The position numbers were made by a program, and so were the translations under genes. Positions 22,832 to 30,030 of a stretch of 64,000 bases of DNA are shown here, piece by piece. The notes below the pieces were generated by a model. That model was not told the DNA's origin. It ran no database searches and was given only the letters and a program-made list of their open reading frames with translations. This stretch comes from an uncultured SAR116 cluster alpha proteobacterium (lineage in GTDB: Bacteria; Pseudomonadota; Alphaproteobacteria; Puniceispirillales; Marisalimonadaceae): the NCBI GenBank assembly GCA_902623995.1, contig CACNWE010000008.1, forward strand, positions 33,781 to 97,780. Direction: 5' to 3'. Numbering within the stretch: the first letter of the stretch is position 1; every line of letters starts with the position of its first letter.

Positions 22832-22961
22832 ATATCTAGATTATATAAAAATTTCAAAGATAAATATAAAAAAAACAGGACTTGTTTTGTTCCTGTTTTT
22901 TTTATTTAAAGGTATAGCTTGGCTATTAGTTGGTTATTTTGGTATTAGTTATTTCTTTTAA
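22812..22961 (+). CDS. Possible small membrane protein (49 residues)
   Basis: An ATG within the end of the SDR gene opens a 49-codon frame that runs to the end of the convergent fbpA. It reads a basic N-terminus (MAVKLSKYLDYIKISKINI) and then one long hydrophobic helix (TGLVLFLFFLFKGIAWLLVG, followed by YFGISYFF). The KG-x-x-WL helix is reminiscent of small alphaproteobacterial membrane proteins. The transcript terminator at 22871-22903 lies inside the frame, which argues against expression from the SDR promoter. Kept at low confidence. Confidence 0.3.
   Translation: MAVKLSKYLDYIKISKINIKKTGLVLFLFFLFKGIAWLLVGYFGISYFF
22871..22903 (+). terminator. Bidirectional intrinsic terminator between SDR and fbpA
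   Basis: A perfect 10-bp stem AAAAACAGGA / TCCTGTTTTT with a 10-base loop is followed by further T residues on the plus strand and preceded by an A run that becomes a T run on the minus strand. It lies between two convergent genes, ending 22831 and 22962, and can stop transcription from both sides. Confidence 0.85.
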
Positions 22962-23999
22962 TCACCAACCCACCTGATCAATTATCATTTGTGCTTTTTT
23001 TGCATTTTTAGCAATCTCACTTATAGGTAAGCTATCTGACTTAAATGTACCCCATTCCATTATTTTGCCATCAAGTTTAACTTTAGGATTTACTGGATAT
23101 TCAAAATTAACATTTGCATAAATTTTCTGTGCTTTTGGCATAGTAAGCCATTCAATAAATCTTAGAGCTTCTTCACTATTTTTTGAATATTTTGCAATAG
23201 CCGCACCTGAAATGTTAACATGTTGTCCTCTATTACCTTGATTATAGAATATTACTTCAGTAGCTCGTGCCCAATTTTTTTGTTCAGGTTTCTTTTCATT
23301 AAATTTCATTAATGCAAAATAATATGTGTTCATTAAAACTATATCACACTCACCTGAGTAAATTCCTTTTGCTTGTGCTCTGTCATTACCTTTTGGTTTT
23401 CTTGCAAAATTTGAAACTAAACCTTCTGCCCATGATTTTGCTTTTGCCTCACCCTTATGGGCAATTATTGAAGCCAATAATGCTCTATTATATGGGTGGC
23501 TTCCAATTCTTGTACAGATTTTCCCTCTGAACTTGGATTTTGTTAAATCTTCAATATCATTAATTTCATTTTTATTAACTCTATCTTTTGAAATACCTAT
23601 TATTCGAGCTCTAGTAGATAAACTAACCCATTTTTTGTTTATATCTCTTAAATGATTTGGAACATTTTTATTTATTATGTCTGAGTTAATATTTTTAACT
23701 AAATCCATATCCGCAAGCTCAGATAATCTTGAAATATCAACGGTAAGAATTACATCCGCAGGAGAATTTTTTCCTTCGGATTTGAGCCTTTGCGCGAGGC
23801 CTTTCTTAGCGTGTAAAACGTTAAATTTTACTGAAAATTCTTTTTCATATTCTTTGGTAAATGGTTCCAAAAGAGCAGGGCTTCGATAAGAGTAAATATT
23901 TATCTCTTTTGAACTAGCGCGTTGAATTCCAAAAATTAAGATAGATAAACAAAAAATTAAGTTGAAAATACAAAATAATAAAGATTTAAGACTTTTCAT
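22962..23999 (-). CDS. fbpA: Ferric iron-binding periplasmic protein (FbpA/FutA)
   Basis: The 345-residue substrate-binding protein starts with a signal peptide cleaved near ASS-KEI. The mature part begins EINIYSYRSPALLEPFTKEY, and the conserved tyrosine pair of FbpA/FutA-type proteins is in IVLMNTYYFALMKFNEKK (near residue 225). Tyrosine ligands bind Fe(III) in the periplasm for delivery to the permease at 19897. The motif GQHVNISGAAIAKYSKNSEE is also typical. A Fur-box-like sequence is about 24 bases upstream, so it is probably iron-repressed. The terminator at 22871 lies just downstream. Permease and binding protein are not adjacent here. Confidence 0.92.
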   Translation of the reverse strand: MKSLKSLLFCIFNLIFCLSILIFGIQRASSKEINIYSYRSPALLEPFTKEYEKEFSVKFNVLHAKKGLAQRLKSEGKNSPADVILTVDISRLSELADMDLVKNINSDIINKNVPNHLRDINKKWVSLSTRARIIGISKDRVNKNEINDIEDLTKSKFRGKICTRIGSHPYNRALLASIIAHKGEAKAKSWAEGLVSNFARKPKGNDRAQAKGIYSGECDIVLMNTYYFALMKFNEKKPEQKNWARATEVIFYNQGNRGQHVNISGAAIAKYSKNSEEALRFIEWLTMPKAQKIYANVNFEYPVNPKVKLDGKIMEWGTFKSDSLPISEIAKNAKKAQMIIDQVGW

Positions 24000-24022
24000 T
24001 TAAAACACCATTATGTAATTGC

Positions 24023-24041
24023 GAATCATTATCATTATTAT
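24023..24041 (-). promoter_or_regulatory. Fur box upstream of fbpA
   Basis: On the minus strand the bases read TAATAATGATAATGATTC, a run of the hexamers AAT-GAT-AAT-GAT typical of Fur boxes (consensus GATAATGATAATCATTATC, one half poor). It is about 24 bases before the fbpA ATG and a TTGATA hexamer (24059-24054) could serve as a -35 just upstream, so a bound repressor would block polymerase. Confidence 0.6.
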
Positions 24042-24075
24042 TACTATAACTATTATCAATGTCAAATTAATTTTT

Positions 24076-25050
24076 TTAACCTCCACCTATTAATATACCA
24101 GCAGCCAGAACTAGTGATCCACCAAAAACGACTTGAAACACGGCTTTTGTAAATTTAATTTCCATATATTTAGCTTGTATCCAAGCAATAGCCCAAAGCT
24201 CAACTAGTACAAAAAACATTGCAATCACTGTTGCAAGATAAAAGTCAGAAATCAAATATGGTAGTGCATGACCTAACCCCCCTATTGTGGTCATAATGCC
24301 TGAGGCAAACCCTCGCTTTATTGGTGAACCTCTCCCTGATATTACTCCATCATCATGTACAGCTTCTGTAAAACCCATTGAAATTCCAGCTCCTATAGAT
24401 GCTGCTAAACCAACTAATAATGTTGTATGACTGTCTTTTGTTGCGAAAGCAGTAGCAAAAATTGGAGCTAAAGTTGAAACTGATCCATCCATAAGACCGG
24501 CAAGACCTGGCTGGACCCATGTTAATATAAACTGCCTTTTATCTTTAGTAACCTCCTCATTGGCACTTCGTGATTTTTGAGCATTCAATAATATCAATTT
24601 AGCATTATCTTTCTGCTCTCTACTCATTAATGCTAAGTCAATAAGTAAATTTCTAATTTCTATATTTTGGGATGTTTTAGCAAAGGAATTATAGAATTGA
24701 GCAGATAAAGTTTCCATTTCAACAATTTCGTTTCTAACTTTTTCAATAGAATTCTTTATTACCAACCATTCAGGTTTTCTTTTGAAGTAATTAGCAATTT
24801 CTTTTTGGTTAGTAATGTTTAAAGTCTCACCAAATTTTTTTTTATGTAATTCAACTAATTTTTTTCTATTTTTATTTTTTAAAATAGACATTTGTTTAAA
24901 CATTTTTGATGTAACTGGGTAATTTATAATAAAATGAGAAGAATACTCATCATATAATTTTATATCTTCTTCTAAACTAACAATTGCAAGAGATAATATT
25001 TCATTATCATTTAAGTCTTGAAATTTCTTTTTAATTAAAGATTTGTACAT
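24076..25050 (-). CDS. mbfA: MbfA-type iron exporter (ferritin-like domain fused to VIT1)
   Basis: MbfA is a membrane-bound ferritin-like protein of alphaproteobacteria that exports iron and protects against iron and peroxide stress. The 324-residue protein has an N-terminal helical ferritin/rubrerythrin-like domain (about 1-165) and a C-terminal VIT1/CCC1 domain. The latter has WVQPGLAGLMDGSVSTLAPI, GLAASIGAGISMGFTEAVHD, GRGSPIKRGFASGIMTTIGG and ELWAIAWIQAKYMEIKFTKA, nearly the whole MbfA signature. In the ferritin-like part the usual Glu-x-x-His ligand pairs seem replaced (LKNKNRKKL for ExxHRRRL, and REQKDNA), so the diiron site may be lost. A perfect Fur box lies 112 bases upstream. Confidence 0.9.
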   Translation of the reverse strand: MYKSLIKKKFQDLNDNEILSLAIVSLEEDIKLYDEYSSHFIINYPVTSKMFKQMSILKNKNRKKLVELHKKKFGETLNITNQKEIANYFKRKPEWLVIKNSIEKVRNEIVEMETLSAQFYNSFAKTSQNIEIRNLLIDLALMSREQKDNAKLILLNAQKSRSANEEVTKDKRQFILTWVQPGLAGLMDGSVSTLAPIFATAFATKDSHTTLLVGLAASIGAGISMGFTEAVHDDGVISGRGSPIKRGFASGIMTTIGGLGHALPYLISDFYLATVIAMFFVLVELWAIAWIQAKYMEIKFTKAVFQVVFGGSLVLAAGILIGGG

Positions 25051-25156
25051 AATGCATTCCCAAAGAGTTTTAATATATTAGTTTAATTAATAAGTCATTG
25101 AATTTATTATTTATTTTTGCAAATGATAATAATTATTAAAACAATTAAATATATTA

Positions 25157-25185
25157 TTGACAATGATAATGATTATCATTATTGT
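25157..25185 (+). promoter_or_regulatory. Plus-strand promoter overlapping the Fur box
   Basis: TTGACA (25157-25162) and TATTGT (25180-25185) are separated by exactly 17 bases, and the Fur palindrome fills the spacer. The predicted start is near 25192, at the base of the hairpin at 25193. A Fur-repressed rightward transcript is the natural reading; a weaker reverse hexamer pair (TTCACA / CATTGT) could also serve mbfA. Confidence 0.5.
25162..25180. promoter_or_regulatory. Perfect Fur box
   Basis: The sequence AATGATAATGATTATCATT is a perfect 9-1-9 palindrome and matches the classical 19-bp Fur box (GATAATGATAATCATTATC) closely. It is the best Fur site in the window. It lies between divergent genes (mbfA, leftward; dehydrogenase, rightward). 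Confidence 0.85.
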
Positions 25186-25192
25186 GAATACA

Positions 25193-25238
25193 TGGATGAA
25201 CTCAATATATATCTCCCAAGATTAATTAAGTTCATCCA
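25193..25238 (+). other. Hairpin at the start of the Fur-controlled transcript
   Basis: TGGATGAACT (25193-25202) pairs with AGTTCATCCA (25229-25238); after one mismatch a further three pairs (AAT/ATT) extend the stem. The loop is about 20 bases. It begins where transcription is predicted to start. It may be a 5-prime leader structure of the dehydrogenase mRNA or the core of a small RNA. No T run follows, so it is not a terminator. Confidence 0.5.
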
Positions 25239-25359
25239 CATTTCATTTAAAAATTTATAACTCTAAAAGATTTTTTTTATAAATTACAAATATCTATTAA
25301 ATCATTGTAAATGTTAATTGACCTAAGTAATATTTTATTAAAAAAATTTGGTATCACGC

Positions 25360-26487
25360 ATGAATAATAATGAATTTCAGATAGCTACAGTACCTGGAGA
25401 TGGGATAGGTAAAGACATAGTAAATTCAGCTATTTCAATTGTTGACTTGTCTTCAAAAATAACAGGTGGATTTAAATGCGAATGGCATATGATCAAAGCA
25501 GGAGCTGAATATTATTCTTTGACTGGAAAAGATGTTGAACCAGGAGGAGAAAAAAAAGTTGATGAACTCGATAGTATTTTTTTAGGTGCAATTGGGTTAC
25601 CTAGTGTTCGTCATAAAGATGGAACTGAAATATGCCCTCACCTAAGATTTAGAGAAATGTTTGGCTTGTACGCTGGTGTTAGACCAGTTAAAGCATACAA
25701 AAACATACCAAATAGATTAAGTAATGAATTATCAAGAAATATAGATTTAGTTATTTTAAGAGAATCTACTGAAGGATTATTTTACACTGCTGCTGTTCAT
25801 AATAGATGTCCAGTTGAAAATGATCAAGAAGTGCAAGATGTAATGAAAATAACTAGAGCAACTACTGAAAAATTACATGATTTTGCATTTAAATTAGCAA
25901 GACAAAGAAAGAAAAAAGGGAAATTAGGAAAAGTTACTTGTGTAGATAAAGCTAATGTTTTCAGATCACAGGCATTTTTCAGGAAAATATTTGATGAAAG
26001 AAAAATTAAATTCAAAGATATAGATGCTGATCATTGCTATGTTGATGCAATGGCACTCAACTTGATTAGAAATCCTTGGGAATATGATGTAATGGTGATG
26101 GAAAATATGTTTGGTGACATATTATCTGATTTAGGAGGAGGCCTGATAGGAGGCATGGGTATGGCCTCATGTGCTGAAATAGGTGATAATCACGGGTTAT
26201 TTCAACCTGCCCATGGAAGTGCGCCTGATATACTCGGACAGGATAAGGCTAATCCGCTAGCTACTATTTTAAGTGCATCTCTGATGCTGGAATATCTATC
26301 TGATAAAAAAAGTTGCAAAAGTACTTTGTTAGGTTCCAGATTAATTGAGACTGCAATTGAAATCGGTTTTGAAAGAAATGAATTAAGACCAATAGAATTT
26401 GGAGGTGATATGGGAACAAAGGGAATAACTGAAACTTTAAGTGATTTATTAAACGATAATGAAATTCAAAAACAAATATTAACTTGA
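25360..26487 (+). CDS. Isocitrate/isopropylmalate-family dehydrogenase
   Basis: This NAD(P)-dependent beta-decarboxylating dehydrogenase (375 residues from the ATG at 25360) has IATVPGDGIGKDIVNSAISI, the substrate part FGLYAGVRPVKAYKNIPNRL with VILRESTEGLFYTAAVHNRC, VTCVDKANVFRSQAFFRKIF, the metal site MVMENMFGDILSDLGGGLIG and HGSAPDILGQDKANPLATIL. It is more divergent from tartrate dehydrogenase than its paralogues at 18734 and 61117. An in-frame TTG at 25348 is less likely. Neighbours (ABM monooxygenase, DUF1537 kinase, RraA) suggest catabolism of an acid sugar or hydroxy acid, so it may make or remove a keto acid. Substrate unknown. Confidence 0.85.
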   Translation: MNNNEFQIATVPGDGIGKDIVNSAISIVDLSSKITGGFKCEWHMIKAGAEYYSLTGKDVEPGGEKKVDELDSIFLGAIGLPSVRHKDGTEICPHLRFREMFGLYAGVRPVKAYKNIPNRLSNELSRNIDLVILRESTEGLFYTAAVHNRCPVENDQEVQDVMKITRATTEKLHDFAFKLARQRKKKGKLGKVTCVDKANVFRSQAFFRKIFDERKIKFKDIDADHCYVDAMALNLIRNPWEYDVMVMENMFGDILSDLGGGLIGGMGMASCAEIGDNHGLFQPAHGSAPDILGQDKANPLATILSASLMLEYLSDKKSCKSTLLGSRLIETAIEIGFERNELRPIEFGGDMGTKGITETLSDLLNDNEIQKQILT

Positions 26488-26505
26488 GAGGAGATTAATA
26501 AATTA

Positions 26506-26796
26506 ATGTTTGTAATTACAGTAAAATTCGTAATCAACGAAAAAGATATAGATAAATTTAAAACTAGAATTTTACAACAAGCTAGAGACTCTCTTGAACT
26601 TGAAAAAGATTGTCATGAGTTCGATGTATGTCATGATCCAAATGACAAAAATGTAGTTTTTTTATATGAGACATATACTGATAAAGACGCTTTTGATATT
26701 CACCTTCAAAGCAATCATTATTTAGATTTTAATGAAGAGGTTACGCCTTGGGTTAAAGAAAAAATTGTCACACAGCTTGAAAAACAGAAACTATAA
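26506..26796 (+). CDS. ABM-domain (antibiotic biosynthesis monooxygenase-like) protein
   Basis: The 96-residue protein has the dimeric ferredoxin-like ABM fold: FVITVKFVINEKDIDKFKTR at the start, DCHEFDVCHDPNDKNVVFLY in the middle and AFDIHLQSNHYLDFNEEVTP near the end. Such proteins act as quinol monooxygenases, isomerases or small catabolic helpers. It lies 18 bases after the dehydrogenase with a GAGAGGAG ribosome region before the ATG and 12 bases before the kinase, so it is cotranscribed with both. A heme-degrading role is possible for some ABM proteins but no IsdG-type residues are clear. Confidence 0.8.
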   Translation: MFVITVKFVINEKDIDKFKTRILQQARDSLELEKDCHEFDVCHDPNDKNVVFLYETYTDKDAFDIHLQSNHYLDFNEEVTPWVKEKIVTQLEKQKL

Positions 26797-26808
26797 AGTT
26801 GATTAAAC

Positions 26809-28086
26809 ATGATACTTGGAATTATAGGAGATGACTTTACAGGGTCATCAGACATAGCAAATAATTTAAAAAAATCTGGAATGCAAGTTTCTATGTTTGC
26901 GGGGGTTCCCTCCTTTAAAAACAAAGCCTCATTAACCAATGCTGATGCTGCTGTAATTGCACTAAAAACAAGAACAATTCCAATAAATGAAGCTGTATCA
27001 GAGAGTCTAAAAGCTTTGGAATGGTTAAAAAATGCTGGTTGCAGTCAATTCATATTTAAATATTGTTCTACATTTGATTCAACAAAAGAAGGAAATATAG
27101 GTCCAGTTACTGATGCTATAATGGAGGAATTAAATGTTGATTTCACCATAGCCTGTCCTTCTTTTCCAGATGCAGGAAGAACAGTGTTTTACGGACATAT
27201 GTTTGTAAATGGAAAACCACTTAATGAATCAGGGATGGAAAAACACCCTTTAACACCCATGATTGACCATAATTTAGTTAGATGGCTAGACCATCAGACT
27301 AAACATAGTGTTGGATTAATTGATTATAAAACAATAAATAATGGTTCACAAAGTGTTAAAGATAAAATTAACAATTTAAAAATTGAAGGTTGCAAATACG
27401 CAATAGTTGATACAACCAATAATGAAGATTTTGAAATCATTTGTAACGGGGTAAAAGATTTACAATTTTTAACTGGTGGATCGGGAATTGCCTTAGGTTT
27501 ACCAAAAATTTATAAAAAAGATGGTTTACTCTCGGATAAAAATTTTCAAATTCCTGAAAATACAACAAATGCAGTAATTCTATCAGGCTCTTGTTCATCT
27601 GCTACTTTGAGTCAAATAGAGGTTTATAAAAAAGATAATCCATCATATTTTATTTCTGCCGACGAAGTAATGAATAACGAAAACTTAATTGAAGATGTTA
27701 TAAAATGGATTAGAAACAATGAAACTCTATCACCTTTAATTTATTCATCTGCAGATCCAAAAATTGTTAAAGAAAAACAAATTCAGTATGGACAAGAAGT
27801 ATTAGCGAATAAGATTGAAAGTATTTTTGAGAAACTATCGAATAAACTTTTAAATCATACTTTTGGTATTTTCATATCTGCCGGTGGAGAGACATCAGGT
27901 GCTGTAGTTAATGGATTAGGGCTCCAAGAATTAAAAATTGGAAAAGAAATTGCTCATGGAGTTCCTGCTCTTTGGTCACCAAATTCAAATTGTAACAAAC
28001 CTGTTTCAGTTACTCTAAAATCAGGTAATTTTGGTCAATCTGATTTTTTTAAAAGAGCTTTGCAAATTCTTAGAGGAAAAACTTAA
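26809..28086 (+). CDS. Four-carbon acid sugar kinase family protein (DUF1537)
   Basis: These kinases phosphorylate D-threonate, D-erythronate or 3-oxo-tetronate in acid-sugar catabolism. The 425-residue protein starts LGIIGDDFTGSSDIANNLKK (the DUF1537 N-terminal motif), has TGGSGIALGLPKIYKKDG in the middle and the ATP-binding C-terminal FGIFISAGGETSGAVVNGLG with GVPALWSPNS. Family length is about 420. It ends 4 bases inside the convergent RraA gene. Together with the dehydrogenase and ABM protein it forms a rightward operon; the usual PdxA2 partner is absent and the dehydrogenase at 25360 may replace it. Confidence 0.88.
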   Translation: MILGIIGDDFTGSSDIANNLKKSGMQVSMFAGVPSFKNKASLTNADAAVIALKTRTIPINEAVSESLKALEWLKNAGCSQFIFKYCSTFDSTKEGNIGPVTDAIMEELNVDFTIACPSFPDAGRTVFYGHMFVNGKPLNESGMEKHPLTPMIDHNLVRWLDHQTKHSVGLIDYKTINNGSQSVKDKINNLKIEGCKYAIVDTTNNEDFEIICNGVKDLQFLTGGSGIALGLPKIYKKDGLLSDKNFQIPENTTNAVILSGSCSSATLSQIEVYKKDNPSYFISADEVMNNENLIEDVIKWIRNNETLSPLIYSSADPKIVKEKQIQYGQEVLANKIESIFEKLSNKLLNHTFGIFISAGGETSGAVVNGLGLQELKIGKEIAHGVPALWSPNSNCNKPVSVTLKSGNFGQSDFFKRALQILRGKT

Positions 28087-28733
28087 ATTTTTGAAAATTT
28101 CTTTAGTGCTTCTCTAAAAGTCAGACCATTTTCCATCTCTTGCATAGCCTTTTTATCGTCAGCAGTAAACTTTTCTGCTTCCTCTGTTATTTTTTCAACA
28201 TGTTCAATTGGCAAACACAAAACTCCCGTTCCATCTCCAACAATAATATCTCCATGTCTAACCCTTACTCCTGCACAAATGATTGGCTCATTGATTGAAA
28301 GGACTTTTATTCGAGTTTTACCAGGTGTCGGAACCATGTGTTTTGAAAAAGTTGGAAAAGAAAATTCTACTATTTCTTCTCGATCCCTAACTCCACCATC
28401 AACTACCAGCCCAGCTATACCCTTTAATTTTGCAGAGTAAGAAGCCATTCCACCCCAGGTAGATACTTGTGCTCCATTATTTGCAACTACTATAACATCA
28501 CCTGGACTAGTTGCGTCAATCATATGCCCAACTTTGAATTCTTCCGTAGAAAAACTTCCATATGGCCCCGTAACCTCCTGTACAGTTACTGCCCTACCAA
28601 CTATTTTCATACCCAGACCTGCAGGATGTAGATTATTCATAACTCCATTGAAACCAATATCATCAAGTGCATTCGCTAATGTGGGTGTTGCTATATTCCT
28701 TAATCTTTGCAAGATATTTTCATCAATCGACAT
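28083..28733 (-). CDS. RraA/HMG-aldolase family protein
   Basis: The 216-residue protein has the RraA-like fold with PTLANALDDIGFNGVMNNLH, GDVIVVANNGAQVSTWGGMA, IAGLVVDGGVRDREEIVEFS and RHGDIIVGDGTGVLCLPIEH. The DGGVRD segment provides the Arg-Asp pair seen in 4-hydroxy-4-methyl-2-oxoglutarate aldolases and oxaloacetate decarboxylases. A class II aldolase or decarboxylase role in the adjacent acid-sugar pathway is likely; an RNase E inhibitor role is less likely here. It is convergent with the kinase gene (4-base overlap) and divergent from the acyl-CoA dehydrogenase at 28876. Confidence 0.85.
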   Translation of the reverse strand: MSIDENILQRLRNIATPTLANALDDIGFNGVMNNLHPAGLGMKIVGRAVTVQEVTGPYGSFSTEEFKVGHMIDATSPGDVIVVANNGAQVSTWGGMASYSAKLKGIAGLVVDGGVRDREEIVEFSFPTFSKHMVPTPGKTRIKVLSINEPIICAGVRVRHGDIIVGDGTGVLCLPIEHVEKITEEAEKFTADDKKAMQEMENGLTFREALKKFSKI

Positions 28734-28875
28734 TTCTACCTCCTTAATCGTAAAAAGATTAAATTATGAAATTCTTAATATCAATAATTAAACTTATTTA
28801 TATTATATTAATTCTATTGACGTTTACCTTTAATTATTTAGTTTAATTGTAGTAACCAACTGTAAAGAAGAATTA

Positions 28876-30030
28876 ATGTCAAAATTCAATTTTCCATTTA
28901 TAAAAGAAACAAGCGAACTCTCAAATCTTAGAAAAGAAGTAAGAGAATTTATAACAACCTGTATAAATAATGATGAATTTACACCATCTCCAGATGCCTG
29001 GGTTTTTTCAGCTGATCCAAGCTTTAGTAAAAAACTTGGATCTAAAGGCTGGCTTGGGATGTCATTTCCTAAAGAATATGGCGGACATCAAAGAACAGCT
29101 TTAGAAAGATACGTAGTAACAGAAGAACTCTTGTCTTCAGGAGCTCCTGTAGCAGCTCATTGGATAGCTGATAGACAGAGTGGAAGTCAAATCTTGAGAT
29201 ATGGAAATGAAAAACAGAAATCTTCTATTATTCCACGAATAACAGCTGGCGAGTGTTTTTTTGCTATTGGAATGAGTGAACCTGACTCTGGTTCGGATTT
29301 AGCCTCAGTAAAAACGAAAGGCACCAGAACTAAGGATGGCTGGAAACTTGAGGGTAGAAAAATATGGTCTACTGGCGCTCATTTAGCACATTATATGATT
29401 GTTCTAGCTAGAACCAGTCCAGCATCTGAGAAAAACAGGCATGAAGGTCTTTCTCAATTTCTGGTTGATTTGTCTCTTCCAAACGTAAAGATTACTGGGA
29501 TACCTGACATGACTGGTCAAAGACATTTTAATGAAACTTTATTTGACAATGTTGAATTGTCAGATGATTCCCTTTTAGGAGAAGAAGGCAAAGGCTGGAA
29601 ACAAGTTGTTGGTGAGCTTGCATTAGAAAGATCTGGTCCAGAAAGATTTCTCTCTCATTTCACATTATTAGATAGTTTTATAAATGAATTCAGAAACTCA
29701 CTCATTCATTCAGGCACAAAGATAGTTGGTAAATTAATATCTGAAATACAAACATTAAGAAGAATGAGTTTTTCGGTTGCTTCAATGCTTCAAAATGGTG
29801 AATCTCCTGAGACACAAGCAGCATTTGTAAAAGAATTAGGTAATAAATTTGAAAAGATGATGATAGAAACATTAAGAGAATTTTCCAATATCGTTCCGCT
29901 TCATGAATGGCCAAATCAATTACAAAATCTATTTGAAGATGCAACATTAAGAATTCCATCAAACTCTCTAAGAGGAGGGACAACTGAAATCATGAAAGGT
30001 ATAATTGCTAGACAGTTAGGCCTAAGATGA
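28876..30030 (+). CDS. Acyl-CoA dehydrogenase (large subunit-like)
   Basis: This FAD enzyme introduces a double bond into an acyl-CoA. The 384-residue protein has GSKGWLGMSFPKEYGGHQRT, the FAD-binding AIGMSEPDSGSDLASVKTKG with KLEGRKIWSTGAHLAHYMIV, and a C-terminal RIPSNSLRGGTTEIMKGIIA. The usual length is about 380-400. The next gene, a shorter acyl-CoA dehydrogenase, overlaps its stop by 4 bases, so the two may form a heteromeric enzyme as for steroid-side-chain FadE pairs. The catalytic Glu is not obvious. Function beyond acyl-CoA oxidation cannot be told. Confidence 0.9.
   Translation: MSKFNFPFIKETSELSNLRKEVREFITTCINNDEFTPSPDAWVFSADPSFSKKLGSKGWLGMSFPKEYGGHQRTALERYVVTEELLSSGAPVAAHWIADRQSGSQILRYGNEKQKSSIIPRITAGECFFAIGMSEPDSGSDLASVKTKGTRTKDGWKLEGRKIWSTGAHLAHYMIVLARTSPASEKNRHEGLSQFLVDLSLPNVKITGIPDMTGQRHFNETLFDNVELSDDSLLGEEGKGWKQVVGELALERSGPERFLSHFTLLDSFINEFRNSLIHSGTKIVGKLISEIQTLRRMSFSVASMLQNGESPETQAAFVKELGNKFEKMMIETLREFSNIVPLHEWPNQLQNLFEDATLRIPSNSLRGGTTEIMKGIIARQLGLR

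Larger units (their letters stand above)
25051..25359. other. Intergenic region between mbfA and the dehydrogenase at 25360
   Basis: This 309-base gap has no convincing gene. It holds, in order, an AT-rich leader for mbfA, a perfect Fur box with an overlapping plus-strand promoter, a long hairpin (25193-25238), and an AT-only inverted repeat AATTTATAA (25252) / TTATAAATT (25277). See the separate entries. The distance from the hairpin to the next ATG is about 120 bases. Confidence 0.7.

Noticed and set aside
25193..25238. Reading the Fur-controlled hairpin as an intrinsic terminator of a small RNA
   Set aside because: No T run follows the stem, so termination is not supported; kept as a leader hairpin instead.
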